Shown here piece by piece: positions 34,216-46,427 of a stretch of DNA of 64,000 nucleotides. The stretch's first letter is position 1, and every line of letters begins with the position of its first letter. Source of the DNA: Benincasa hispida (lineage: Eukaryota; Streptophyta; Magnoliopsida; Cucurbitales; Cucurbitaceae); NCBI RefSeq assembly GCF_009727055.1, contig NC_052353.1:43432577-43496576 (forward strand), read 5' to 3'. A model generated the notes under the pieces. The model was not told the origin of the DNA and made no database searches. It saw nothing but the letters and a program-made list of their open reading frames with translations. Position numbers and translations under genes: made by a program.

Positions 34216-34355
34216 AGGAAAAGTCCTTCAAAGGATCGACGGTATAGGACCCCTTTGTAGTAAATAAAATGCGCGGCCCTCCTGCGAACCTCGATTTTAC
34301 GACAGGGGTCATTCGGGAGCCTTCCATGCTTAAGGTAATTTATGATGGGCTACTG

Positions 34356-34900
34356 TCAGTCTTCTTCGTCGGTTAGATAGACTGATATCGCATTTGTTTC
34401 CCCATATATAGTCCCAACCGGAGGTACAACCCATCTCCGCCAAAGTGATATATTAAGGCGCACATTATCCAGGTCCATTAAGGTAATGGCTAGGTTTGCC
34501 AAGGCATCCGCTTTCTTGTTCTCTATCCTCGGGACATGTTCCAATGCCACACTTTCGAACTTTTCCATCAATTGGCGAGCGTAAGTGAAGTAGGGTTTCA
34601 AGTCGTCATGCTTCACCTCGTACTGGCATCAGAGTTGATTGATTATCAACTTTGAGTCACCGAAGATTTCTATACAAGCTAACTTCAATCTACTCAAAGC
34701 CCATTTTGGAGACCAATTATCAAGGCTTAGTATTCATCGACGTTGTTTGAGCATAACTCGGCAAGTGTAAAGCTATAAGGAAGCATGTGCTTTTCTGGCG
34801 AAATGAGGACGATACCTGCCCCCGGACCACTTTTTCGTGCCACACCGTCAAAGAACATGACCCACAACCCTGAGGTTTCTGTGAAGAAGAACTTCATCAT
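34356..34900 (-). pseudogene. Element D second (archaeal-type) RNase H
   Basis: Minus-strand motifs FFDGVARKSGPGAGIVL (near 34850) and LCSNNVDEY (near 34735) followed by a stop, then EHVPRIENKKADALANLA (near 34520). This is the extra RNase H of the Tat clade, distinct from the one attached to RT. Broken by at least one stop and a shift. Confidence 0.82.
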
Positions 34901-36560
34901 CGGGCAATTTTCACTTAACTCCTAATCCAATGGAAACTGGGTGATCTGTCAGGAAGTCAGCCAATGTCTGCCCTTTAACTGCCCTTTGTGGTACATAAAC
35001 AATGTCGTACTATTGAAGCATGATTGTCCACTTGGCTAAACATTCCCGAGATGATCGGCCTGGACAAGACGTACTTGATGGGATCGGCTATCGCAATTAA
35101 GTGAACTGTGAAGGCCACATGTAATGCCTCAACTTATCTATGGCAAAGAAGAGTGCAAGGCACATCATATCTATAGGGGAATAATTGCTCTCTGCACCAT
35201 TCAGGGTCCTACTTAAGTAATAGAGAGTGCATTCTTTTCCCTTTTCTCTTCTTGTGCCAATAAAGCCCTAATGAATCTCTCTTGCACTGCAATGTATAGT
35301 ATCAACGGCTTTGCTTGCTACTGGGGCTCCTAAGATAGGAGGGCTAATCAGGTACCTCTTTATGCTATCGAAAGCATTATGGCAGGTCTCATCCCATTCG
35401 AATTTCTCTCCCTTTCTCATCAGTCTTTGAAAGGGTTGAACCACACCCTGCCAAGTTAGAAATAAACCTCCAGATGTAGGCTAGACGTCCCTATAAACTT
35501 CTTAACTCATGTAGATTCCTTGGCCTTGGCATCTTCTAGATGGCATCGATCTTGGATTGGTCTACCTCTATCCCTCGATGCCTCACAACGAAGCCCAGAA
35601 ACTTTCCTGAAGTTATGTCGAACGCGCATTTGAGGGGGTTCATCTTTAACTGGTACTTTTGCAGGTGATCGAACACAGTTCTTAGATCTTTCAAATGGTC
35701 ATGTCGTCACTTGGTCTTGACCACAAGGTCATCCACATAGCACTCCACGTGTTTGTGCAACATATCGTCAAACACCTTCTGCATGGCACGTTGATAAGTA
35801 GTGTCGGCGTTCTTCAACCCGAAAGGCATTACCTTGTAACAATATATCCCTTTTGGGGTTCGAAATGCCGTCATTTCCTCGTTTGTGAGGGCCATTCGTA
35901 TCTGGTTATACTCGAAAGATCTGTCCATGAAGTATAAGGCCTCATGTCCCGTCGTTGCATCGACCATGATCTTTGTGATGGGCAATGGAAAATCGTCTTT
36001 CGGGCATGTGCTATTTTGGTCACGAAAGTCTACACAAACATGAAGTTGTCCATTCTTTTTTCTAACCGGGACAATGTTGGCTATTCATGTTGGATATTTA
36101 ACTTCACAAATGAACCCGGCCTCAATCAACTTATTAACCTCAACCTCAATCTGGGGGATAAGTTCTGGCTGAAAGTGTCGTTGAGCCTGCTTAACGGGTC
36201 GACACCCTTGTTTGATTACGAGATGGTGGACTGCTACTTTTGGATCTAGTCCCAGCATCTCTTTGTATGACTAGGCGAAAACATCCCTGTATTCGGTGAG
36301 CAGACTCATGTACACGTCCTCTTCCTCTTTCGAGAGGGACGCACTGATGAAAGTCGGACGCGGTTCTTCTATAGTGCCCAGATTCACCTTTTTTAGCTCG
36401 TCCACCGTGGATTGACCACCGTCCTCTAGACCTTGTGGAGCGTCCTCCACTTTCTCTTCGGTCATACCTTCTTCGGATTCTTCGATGATTATGATTTGGT
36501 GGCACGAAGTTTCGCCATCCTCCTACTCTAAATTTCCATTCTGAGGATTGGTGAAACGAT
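34901..36560 (-). pseudogene. Element D reverse transcriptase and first RNase H
   Basis: The RT core is open at 35985-35707 (FMDRSFEYNQIRMA, MPFGLKNADTTYQRAM, CYVDDLVVKTK with the YVDD metal site near 35735). Upstream, EEEDVYMSLLTEYRDVFA (near 36290) precedes the RT entry, with a stop directly after. 35000-35700 is RT thumb and RNase H in several frames. + strand ORFs here are shadows. Confidence 0.86.
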
Positions 36561-37307
36561 GTCGTGCCTCTTTACTTTGAGTGTGCCCTCAATTGTTTTT
36601 AGAGTAAGGAAGGTATTTCTCTTCATGCGTGGGGGAACGGTACTACGAATTTCTCCATCACTTCTTGCCTCTCCTGATGGCTTCTGGTTTGATAATGCTT
36701 CAGCGTTTTTAAGGTCGATTCATCACCAGATGGATGCTTGGGGTATCGGCCCCCTCTTTCTTATTGTCATTTCAGGGGCATTAGCGCAGGCTTTTCCCTT
36801 GTCCTTTGTCTTACTAGGGACATATTGGTCGAGGGGATCTTTAGCCCTTCCGTGCTTCAGGGGATCAAAAATAGGAGCGCGGGGTTTTCCTTCGTTCTCC
36901 GTCGGAACTGCACCTAGTCTTCTGAAGGTCGACGGTCGCTCTACCACCGACGATTGATAGATGATTTCCTCATTTCCTTCATTTGGCAGAGTCAACCTTC
37001 GAAAAATTGAACGTCGACTAACTCTAGGAATAGTATGTGGGCTTTCCCTTTCTGCTTCTATCATGCTTAACTTCTCGAAGACCAAGGCGCATGCGACAGA
37101 CGGTCTAATACGGTCGAAGACTGGCTCTGACGGCTCATATTCGAGTCCCGCCCTCGACGTGGGTATAGCGTGTCCTTCTTGCAAAAGCTTCTTTTGGGTT
37201 TGCAAGAGTCGAGGTTGCTCATAAATCTTCAAACTCTTGAACTCAATGTGAGTTGTGAAGTCGTAGCCCACCTTTGCCAACAGCCTGTAGCCTTGGGATC
37301 GAATCCG

Positions 37308-37464
37308 TCTTTAGTTCGCCTCTCGGGCAGCTTTAACCCTGTCACTTCCGCCTCCGGCTTGTGGACTTCCTGCTTCNNNNNNNNNNNNNNNNNNNTCTTT
37401 AGTTCGCCTCTCGGGCAGCTTTAACCTTGTCACTTCTGCCTCCGGCTTGTGGACTTCCTGCTTC
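37308..37464. repeat. Assembly join: 69-bp near-duplicate around 19 Ns
   Basis: 37308-37376 and 37396-37464 differ at two positions. They look like two versions of the same contig end (allelic or read error) laid side by side. Confidence 0.88.
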
Positions 37465-38234
37465 ATTATTGGCGTGAGGTGTGTGACAAAACTCTCCTTT
37501 AGAATGTCTATGTCTCCGACCTGCAAACGTTTTGAGCATTCCGTAAAAGGTGACTCACCCTTTTTTCATCTCGACAAAGGGACATGGTGCAGAATCGGAG
37601 GTTTTGAGGCTTTTTCGCCCCTTACCACGGGTGTTTCTCGAATGCTGAGGGATATTCTACTCTCTTTAGGGTTGGTGGCTTGTACCTTGCTACCTGCCCT
37701 TTTCTCTATGTCTATTGGCGACCTTGATCGGGATCCACCTACTTTCTTTGCCAACAAGTTCTTTGTCGGCATAGTTTCACCAAAATTCTCACTTTTTAGG
37801 TAAAATTTTGCATCTGCAAAGCGAGACTCGACCTCGAAAAACGAATTAGAATCTGCTTCAACCTTTTTAATCCCGTCTTGGAAAAACTTGAAACACTGAT
37901 GTAGTTCGATGTAATCACACCATTCCCATGAATCCAAAGGTGTCCCAATAGCATCTTGTAGGTGGTCTTTGAGTCTATCACATGATACAGCGCATTGGCC
38001 TTCAGATCGCTAATGAGAAGCTCCAAGCGTATCATGCCTATTGCCCTTTGGCTGCCTTGATTGAAACCCTAAATTACTAATTTGTTCTCGAATGTATCTA
38101 GAGATGTACAAAGGCCTATTATGCAATTTGGATCCCAGTAGCAGATCTTAGTCTGAGAAGCCTATGGATGTTCAACACGAGGCATAAGCACGTGCTGCGG
38201 AGGTCGATTCACTAGAGGCATTGGATTCTAACAG

Positions 38235-38239
38235 TGCCT
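38235..38239. repeat. Target-site duplication TGCCT, left copy
   Basis: TGCCT directly precedes the TG of the first LTR at 38240. The partner is 57499-57503. Confidence 0.85.
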
Positions 38240-39918
38240 TGATAACGGGTAGAAATGCACGTTATCATAGTACTAAGTTCTTAAACAATGTTGGATTGCG
38301 TTGATGAAACATGTTAAATTACGTCCATTAAGCATAAATTTTATAATATTACAGTCGCATGCATCCAACACATTAGAGCAGTTAATCTTTACATTTTTGT
38401 GCAGAATATAAGTTAACGCAATGTAGAGATTGCGATCATAGGAATACATTGGTCGAGTGCAACTTCACCACAAGACTTTGCGTTGATTGTGCTTGCAAAC
38501 ATTCGCCAAAGAACAATCACCAGAACTTGGTCAGCCCAACATGGTGGGCGCATCTGGGTGAAAGGGCAATTAAGAGCGATGGGACAGAAAGTTGACGGCA
38601 GTTGGATCCAAATTAAGTTGACAGCCGGTAATGGTCACGAAGTTCATTCAGCTTTATCGGTGACAATTATCCGGCGCATCAGTCAGGAATTAAAGCTATC
38701 CCATCTATACAACCAGGAGAGAGAAAACACCTTTCACCATTGATGCCCTATAAATACCAAGTGTATTCTTCAGAGAAGGGGTTAAGCAGTCGATTTTACT
38801 TCATCACTTTACAAGTTCACGCCTCTGTTCATAGTTTCATTCATTTTAAGGCAGACGCGAGGAAGAAAGTTTGCCAGTAGATCGTTCCGATAACTTTGGG
38901 AGAGCATCGGAAGCTTCAAAGACAGGGAGAGGGCCGATGCCTGCGGAAGCAGGAATATCTTTAGGCCAGAATAGAGATTCTAGTGTAAAAAAGCCTCGGT
39001 CAGCAAGGAATTACTACTAGGCTCTCTACTCTAAACTTCCATTGGCATTTTGTACTTAACCTATTTATATGAATGGAATTTCTTTCTCTATATCTGTCCA
39101 TTCTCTATGATTCACGCATGAGTAGCTAAATTAGTTGAATGGGTTGAGAAGCATTTAGCTAGCACAACTAGGGAGTCTTCATTCTTTGCGATTATCTTGT
39201 TTATGTATCCTTCATTCGTCCTTTAGTGATACTCGGGAGGGTAGTCTAAGGACAGGATCTAGACTTGGGAAGGTCAGGTCAGAATCTAGTTTAGAAAAAC
39301 CAGATTAGAATGCATAAATGAGAGATAGGTGCTTAGGAATGAGCGCTATTTGTTATTAACGCATCGCATGCATCTTAGCGATAAAATAGGATTGTATGCA
39401 GGCACCTTGCTTCGTACATTTTGCATCAACGCATAGGACAAGAGTAGAGACTTAAGGAAAAACTCTATGGATATTTTGCATCCAACACATGCGTCCTAGA
39501 TGTAGGAGCACCGCATTTACATTGGAAAATGACTTGCTGTGCATTGTAGTAATATGATTGCATGGTCTGACGCATTTCCAAGTAACGCTAGCTAAAGATC
39601 TTCTCAACCCGTTCATCGCATACTCATTGCATCTATCAACGGAACTTTCATTTCTCAAATCCGCCACATTTATTCATTCCTTTTCAATCAAAGCAATCAA
39701 CAACCAAACACTTTATTTAATTTTCCCGGTTACCGCAAAGTTTTCATTAAAAAAAAATCATCAACGCAATCTATTTTCACAAGTCCGTGTGTTCAACCCT
39801 GGACTTACCAGGAAACTCAGAGGAATTTACACTTGAATTTTGCTGGGGAAACTTGAGTGCACAACGCAATCCATCAGCGCATTTCACCCATATTCCCACT
39901 TAATAAAATAACGCATCA
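38240..39918 (+). repeat. First LTR of the Athila array
   Basis: It starts TGATAACGGG with the terminal hairpin (38240-38267), ends GCATCA, 1679 bp. Compared with the middle LTR it has ~75 extra bp around 38880-38960. No PPT precedes it, as expected for a genuine 5' end. Confidence 0.9.
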
Positions 39919-39924
39919 AGTTTT

Positions 39925-39941
39925 TGGCGCTGTTGTCGGGG
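39925..39941 (+). promoter_or_regulatory. PBS of internal region A (tRNA-Asp type)
   Basis: TGGCGCTGTTGTCGGGG differs at two positions from the complement of the plant tRNA-Asp 3' end. Six bases separate it from the LTR. Confidence 0.92.
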
Positions 39942-39990
39942 ACTTTGGAAAAATAGTTTGCTAACGGTAATTTTTTTTTATTTATTTGCA

Positions 39991-41365
39991 GGACTCTCAA
40001 TCTCTGGCGAATTACAACCCAGAGATTGAGAGGACTTTTAGACGAAGATTGAGAGACTACCAACAGTAACCATAATCCGATAAAGAAGAGATGGTGGAGC
40101 AACCTGGAGGAGGAGCACCAAATGATAATAATGTCATGGCGAATTCAATTCTGTTGGCAAACGATCGCAATAGGCCCATTAGGGACTATGCATCGCCAAA
40201 CCTCTATGATTTCTCTCCGGGAATCATGAGGCCTGTCTCTTATACACATCTAGATGTGTATAAGAGACAGGGCGTGGCGAGGACCCGCATGCCCACCTCT
40301 GAAGTTTTATTGAAATTTGCAATACTTTTGTGTTCCCGAACATCTCTATTGAAGAAGTTCGACTAACGTTGTCCCCATTTTCTCTCTATGATCAGGCTAG
40401 GAAATGGGCTTATTCGCTCGAACTAGGAGAGATTACTTCTTGGGATCAGGTAGTGGAGAAATTCATGAAAATGTATTTTCCACTTACCGAGAACGCAAGA
40501 CGAAGAAAGCTTATCACAAATATTGAACAAGATATGGACGAATCGCTCAGCGATGCCTGGGCGAGGTTTAAAAGGTTGGTCTGAGATTGTTTGAATAATG
40601 ACTACCAGATTGTCTTCAAATGGAAATTTTCTATCGTGGTTTGAATCCCGCTATGCAAACCGCTGCTAATGCGGCAGCCGCTGGTGGGCTGCTTGACAAA
40701 ACTTATGATGAGGCAAAGAATATCCTTGACCGCATCTCCAAGAACCATGAAGATTGGATAGAGAGTGACCAGAGATTGAGACTTAAAGATTCTGACGCAA
40801 ATAACGGTGCTATTGTTTCATTACAAAACCAAAAGACTGCAATGATGAATTTGATTCAAGGAATGGCGATCAGCAGCCCAACACCACAAGGTGGGAAAAT
40901 CAATGCAATTAGTTAAAACACCGCAAGGTGTACGACTTATGGTGATGGGCATTGAATGGAAGATTGCCCGCAAAATCCATAGTCTGTATATTTTGTAAAG
41001 AATAACCCTTTTTAAACACTTATAACCCTGGGTGGAGAAACCACCCCAATTTTGCTTGGAAGAATCTACAACAAAGTTTTCAATCTGTGGTGCAAAAAGA
41101 AGGGCCACCAGGATTCTTCCAACGCAACAATGGTCAACAGAACAATCAAGCAAGTAGCTCACAACAACCAATGAAATCTTCTTCTCTGGAGAACTTGTTG
41201 AAGTAATATATAGAGAAAAATGAGACAGTGCTTCAAAGTCAGGCTACGTCCATTTGCAACCTCGAATTGTAAATTGGCCAGATTGCGAGTGAGCTAAAAA
41301 GTAGACCGTAAAGGGCTCTGCCAAGTTCTACCGAACTTCCAAGAAATCCAGGGGATCGGGTAAGA
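39991..41365 (+). pseudogene. Element A gag
   Basis: Gag-like sequence begins directly after an acceptor-like TTTATTTGCAG at 39991 (DSQSLANYNPEIERTFRRRL) and has no obvious ATG before 40091. The core is at 40330-40584 (PFSLYDQARKWAYSLELGEI, TSWDQVVEKFMKMYFP), then 40620-40916. The knuckle near 40930-40970 has its second Cys as Tyr and a stop. About 77 bp present in B (50272-50348) are replaced at 40233-40270 by a 38-bp sequencing-adaptor palindrome, so this region is partly artefact. Confidence 0.87.
40233..40270. other. Nextera mate-pair junction adaptor left in the assembly
   Basis: The Tn5 mosaic end CTGTCTCTTATACACATCT is followed at once by its reverse complement AGATGTGTATAAGAGACAG. 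This 38-bp palindrome is the circularisation junction of Nextera mate-pair libraries. Translated it gives the well-known contaminant VSYTHLDVYKRQ. Confidence 0.98.
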
Positions 41366-42390
41366 AGCAATGTCAGGTTGTGACATTGCGTAGTGGGAAG
41401 ACTGTGGAGGGGAAAAAGAAGGAGCATAGTAGAATAACTTCCATCGCAACTGAGCCTGAGATTGCGGTAACGCAAGAAGAAGAAAGAGAAAATGAAGCAA
41501 TGGAACCTGAGATTGCATCGACCTCAAAGTCAAATGAAACGGGAACCGTGAAAGTTCAGTTACCACCTTTCCCTCAGAGGCTAAGAAAGAAGAAAAACGA
41601 AGAGGTACAGTACCAACGCTTTTTATTTATGTTAAAGCAATTACATGTTAACATTTCTTTCAGTGAAGCGATTGAGGAAATGCCTGCCTATGCCATGTTT
41701 CTGAAGGACATGGTAACCAAGAAAAGAGGCACTGGAAAATTTACCACGGTGGCATTAACGCAAAATTCCAAATACATTTTCCCACCGAAGATAATACTGG
41801 GAGCTTCACTATTCCATGCTCCATAGAAGGACTCTATATTGGGCAAGCCTTGTGTGACTTGGGGGCCAGCATAAATTTGATGCCGTTGTCAATTTTTAGA
41901 CAATTAAATGTGGGGCAACTCGTGCCCACATTAGTGACTCTTCAATTGGCTAACAGGTCTCTGATTCATCCAGAAGGCAAGGTGAAGGATGTGCTGATCA
42001 TGATTGATAAATTTATTTTACCAGCTGACTTCATCATCCTAGACTATGAGGTCGACAAAGATGTGCCCATCATTTTGAGGCGACCTTTCCTATCAATGGG
42101 CTGTGCTCAAATTGATGTGGACAAGGGAGAAATCACTTTAAGCATAAATGGACAAAAGCTCAAATTGAACATAATTCGTGCCATGAAATTCCCGGATGAG
42201 AAAGACCTACAAGATTCTGATGATGACTTGAATTCGATCGAAGAAGAAAAGTCTGATGAAGAGTATGAAGAAAAGGATGCCAGCGCATCCGTTGTTGCCT
42301 ACAATTCGATCGCAACAAAAATAAACAAGGAAGAAAAGATGATCGCAACGTAAGAAGTAGAGTCGACGGAAGAAAGAAAAACTGCAACCT
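41366..42390 (+). pseudogene. Element A gag end and protease
   Basis: The open frame 41380-41826 (TLRSGKTVEGKKK…, acidic Gln/Glu stretch, ALTQNSKYIFPPK) links Gag to protease. After a shift, 41850-42353 carries the Athila-type protease (CDLGASINLMPLSIFRQL with the catalytic Asp, then FIILDYEVDKDVPIILRRPF). The usual Gly before Arg-Pro-Phe is Arg here. An acidic tail follows. Confidence 0.88.
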
Positions 42391-42396
42391 TCCCTC

Positions 42397-44030
42397 GTGG
42401 AACCACCAACACTTGAATTAAAGACCCTACCAACTGATTTGAGGTACGCATTTCTAGGGCAGAATGAGAAGCTGCCAGTGATAATTTCCTCTGCGCTCAA
42501 TGAAGATCAAGAGAATGCATTGATGAGCATTCTCAAGAAACATGTGCGAGCAATTGGCTGGACGCTCACTGACATTAGTGGACTTAGCTCCTCATATTGC
42601 ATGCACCATATTCATCTCGAGGACGACCACGAAGCAACTATTGAAAATCAATGCATACTTAACCCTGCAATGAAGGAGGTCATTAAGAAGGAGATTATGA
42701 AATGGCTGGATGCGGGCATTATCTATCCCATTACAGATAGCACGTGGGTCAGCCCCGTGCAATGTGTGCCGAAAAAGGGCGGAATGATGGTAGTCCCAAA
42801 TGAGAACAATGAATTAACACCGCAAAGAACCATCACTAGATGGCGCATATGTATGGACTACCACAAATTGAATGCAGCCACAAAGAAAGATCATTTCCCT
42901 CTGCCATTCATCGATTAAATGCTAGACAGACTAACAGGGAATGATTTTTACTGCTTCTTGGATGGATACACCCAATACAATCAAATCATGATAGCTTCTG
43001 AAGACCAAGACAAGACCATATTCATCTGCCCATATGGGACATTCGCTTTTCGCCGCATGTCATTTGGCCTTTGCAATGCACCGAGCACGTTCCAAAGGTG
43101 CATGATGGTGATCTTTTCAAATTTTCTCCAAAATTCAGTGGAAATATATGGATGATTTCTCCGTTTATGGGAACACTTATGATGTTTGCCTGGCAAATTT
43201 GGAGAAAATTCTGAAAAGATGTGAAGAGATGAACCTGGTGCTCAATTGAGAAAAATTTCACTTCATGGTGAAAGAGGGTATAGTGTTGGGACACAAGGTC
43301 TCCCGAGAAGGGTTGGAGGTGGACAAAGCAAAGATTGAAGCAATTTANAAAAATGTCACTTCATGGTGAAAGAGGGTATAGTGTTGGGACACAAGGTCTC
43401 CCGAGAAGGGTTGGAGGTGGACAAAGCAAAGATTGAAGCAATTTAAAATCCCACCTCCAACCAGTGTGAAGGCTATGCGAAGCTTCTTGGGGCATATTGG
43501 ATTCTATAGACAATTTTTTAAGGACTTTTCTAAAATAGCACGACCACTGATTGTATTATTAGAGGCGGACCGAAAATTTGAGTTTGACAACAATTGCCTC
43601 AATGCATTCAGAGTATTAAAAGATGCGTTGATTACCGCGTCCGTACTAATTGCGTCGGATTGGGCAACGCCATTTGAAATCATGTGCGACGCAAGGGGGT
43701 ATGTGATGTGGGCTGCATTAGCGCAAAAGAAGAAAACTATTTTGCACCCCATTGCATATGCGAGTAAAACTCTAAACCCTTCTTAAATAAATTATACCAC
43801 CACTAAAAAAGAACTCCTGGCTGTGATATTCGCGTTGGAGAAATTCAGGACATATCTGTTGGGAACAAAGGTACTCATTCACACTTATCACTCGGCAATA
43901 AAATATTTAATGACAAAGAAAGATGCAAAGCCGAGATTGATCAGATGGGTTCTCCTCCTTTAAGAATACGATATTGAAATAATTGATCGGAAGGGGACAG
44001 AGAATCAAGTTGCGGATCACTTGTCCAGAT
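42397..44030 (+). pseudogene. Element A reverse transcriptase and RNase H
   Basis: 42397-42918 holds the RT N-terminal part (WVSPVQCVPKKGG, RICMDYHKLNAATKKDHFPL). A TAA at 42916 breaks the next frame (FAFRRMSFGLCNAPSTFQRC, 43040-43110). At the metal-site motif near 43143 one base is lost relative to B, throwing MDDFS out of frame. RNase H follows from 43433 (FEIMCDARGYVMWAALAQ); the motif normally Thr-Asp-His reads HTYHSAI, as in B. A 97-bp duplication surrounds the N at 43348. Confidence 0.9.
43251..43445. repeat. Assembly join: 97-bp duplication around a single N
   Basis: 43251-43347 and 43349-43445 are identical except for one base; the N is at 43348. Confidence 0.92.
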
Positions 44031-45140
44031 TGGAAAATCTTGAGGTTGACCACAATGAATCTGAGGTGAGTGTCGTGTTCCCGGACAAGCAGCTATTCCA
44101 CATAGAAGAATTACCCTGGTATGAGGACATCGTTAAATATTTGGTCTATGAACAATGTCCTGAAGATTACACCTACCATCAACAGAGGAAGCTCAAGCAT
44201 GAATGCAAACACAATTATTGGGATGAGTCGAATCTGTATAGAAAAAGTGCAGACCAAATTATTCGATTATGTGTACCAAATGCTGCTTAACAACGCATAT
44301 TGTCACAGTGCCACGATTCACCATTGGAGGGCACTTTGGAGGGCAACATACTGCGGCTAAAGTTTTGCAAAGTGGATTCTTTTGGCCTTCATTATTTAAG
44401 GATGCTGCTGACTACGTAATGAAATATGATTGGTGTTAACGCACCGGCAACATTTCATGAAAGAACGCAATGCCAATGAACACTATCTTGGAGTTGGAAT
44501 TATTTGACGTCTGGGGGATTGATTTCATGGGACCATTCCCTCATTCGTATGGCAAGAATTATATCTTATTGGCCACTGATTACGTTTCCAAGTGGGTAGA
44601 GGCAATTGCATGCGCCGCAAATGATGCAACGGTAGTCTCCCAGTTCCTTAAGAAAAATATTTTCACTCGTTTTGGCACTCCCCGTGCCATTATAAGTGAT
44701 GAAAGATCGCATTTTGTGGCCACCGCAATATAAAAGAGCTGCTGCGCAAGTACAATATCTTTCACAAAGTGGCCACCGCATACCATCCGCAAACAAATGG
44801 CCAGGTTGAAGTGTCCAATCGTGAAATTAAATTGATACTTGAAAAGGTAGTATAACCTTCACCGAAAGATTGGGCAATGAAGCTTGATGATCTGGGCATA
44901 CCGGACTGCATTTAAAACACCAATAGGTATGTCGCCATATGCGTTGGTATTTGGCAAGGCGTGTCATTTGCCTTTGGAGCTCGAGTATAAAGCATTGTGG
45001 GCCATCAAGAAACTAAATTTTGATTTGAAGAAAGCAGGGGAAGCGCGAAAACTGCAAGTGGTGGAGCTAGACGAATGGAGGGTCAACGCATATGAGAATG
45101 CGAAGATTTATAAAGAGCACACCAAGCGCTGACATGATAA
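44031..45140 (+). pseudogene. Element A integrase
   Basis: The zinc-binding region begins in 44021-44290. Shifts and a stop follow, then the catalytic core at 44470-44733 with [19 protein letters not shown] (first Asp) and [11 protein letters not shown] (second Asp; the residue after the Asp-Glu pair departs from the usual Gly). A stop at 44731 precedes the region of the catalytic Glu ([16 protein letters not shown] near 44775). The C-terminal part is open at 44884-45132. No env-like ORF follows. Confidence 0.88.
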
Positions 45141-46337
45141 ACGCATATGCGCTAGAAACCTCCAAGTCAGGCAAAAGCATCTTAACTCTTCAATTCAAGA
45201 TTGTGGGCTCTTCCCAGAGAATTAATCGTGTTATCCCGTCCTTCATCATCAAAGAGAATTATTTCACATGGTCAGTGGGAAACTACGATCAAATCGAAGG
45301 ATGACAGTTCGAACATTTAAAGTTAATGGACAACGGATAAAAGAATAATTACAGTTAATGGACAACGGATAAAAGAACATTTAACTCTTCATCATTTTAC
45401 TATTATCAGTATTTCACTTATTTTTCTATAAAAAAAAAAAAGAAAAAGAAAAAACATTGTTGTTTTTTTAAAATCATTTGACCCTCTCCTTTGTCTTTTA
45501 CAAGATATTAAGCACGGGATGCGTAGAAGCAAAATGATCTCATCCATGACTGCAATCCACAGGAGCAAAGATCACCCAAGGTATGGATGCATTCGATACA
45601 CACTGCGGGCTGACAACCGCAAAATTTGGGGGTTACTTTTCTTATCTTTATTTCAAATTTGAGCTAATCACATTGCATTTTAATTTTTATCAATAATCCT
45701 CCTTTAATTACTGCTATCATTTTACAGTTAGATAAATTTAGTAGTTTCACCGCATGTTGTCCTTTGTCAAAAGTAGTGATTCATGATGAACTATCACAGC
45801 TTCTATTTCTTTCGTATACACTAGAGTCAACTTAGTGCTTAAAATAGTCATCTCATGACAATAATTTCTCAAATTAGCAGTTTGCTAGCTTTCTCCTTTC
45901 AACTCTTCTTTTACAAGCATTCTATTACCACGCAGATGACCTATTCTTGAATTGTTTTTGGCAATGAAGCCATTGCCGATTTTTAAAATTTTGGGTGAGG
46001 TATTTATTTTCGACCTTGCTAAAAAAATTGAGATAACGATCCACGTCAACGCAATGGAAAACCTCATGTTGTAAGAGTTAAGTTGTGAACAGGCACTCTA
46101 CCCTAGTTGGATTTGTTCCGCATGACACACATGGGGGCAAGCCAAAATAGAAAGTAAGTCAACCAAGATCAACGGGATAAACCAAGAACCGCAACGTCCA
46201 CTGCCAAACACTCGGTATGAGTTATCTGAGAAGAGTGCATGCTCGTATGTTGATGTCCGCATGACACACGTGGGGGCAAGCCAAAACGAAGCAAGGCACT
46301 CGAATCAGACACAAGGTCAGAAAAAATATCAATAAAG

Positions 46338-46368
<31 letters not shown>

Positions 46369-46427
46369 GTAAAAGGATAAATCATTTAACACCCGGAGGA
46401 AAATTTTCTTTTTTTGAAAATAAATCA
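45141..46427 (+). promoter_or_regulatory. 3' untranslated region of element A with doubled CACGTG motif
   Basis: Non-coding. The motif copies are 46106-46152 (CACATG in place of CACGTG) and 46249-46291 (intact CACGTG). A run of ~31 T follows at 46339-46369. A ~38-bp segment with GTTAATGGACAACGGATAAAA is directly repeated at 45321 and 45354. The region ends where a chromovirus LTR is inserted. Confidence 0.75.

Larger units (their letters stand above)
33820..38239 (-). mobile_element. Element D, downstream half (protease to integrase), Tat-like gypsy
   Basis: On the minus strand: protease, linker, RT, RNase H, a second (archaeal-type) RNase H and integrase N-terminal part, truncated at 33820. 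The order RT before integrase is Ty3/gypsy, and the second RNase H marks the Tat clade. Its upstream half is at 57499-60604. The 19.3-kb tandem Athila structure lies between the two and is bounded by TGCCT duplications. Confidence 0.88.
36561..38239 (-). pseudogene. Element D protease and protease-RT linker
   Basis: The protease-like C-terminal part (LISDLKANALYHVIDSKTTY near 38010) lies in 38035-37796, and its continuation (DYIELHQCFKFFQDG) in 37937-37566. The 37280-36723 frame is a long linker rich in Pro/Arg/Glu that ends before RT. 38239 is the exact point where the tandem Athila structure interrupts D. A 19-N join at 37377-37395 is flanked by 69-bp near-copies. Confidence 0.78.

Noticed and set aside
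39452..39951. Small ORFs on both strands recurring at 39558 and 49619
   Set aside because: Same position in two LTRs of the Athila array; LTR sequence, not genes.
40091..40366. 91-codon ORF with VSYTHLDVYKRQ
   Set aside because: The middle of the protein is translated sequencing adaptor; the frame after it is not the gag frame.
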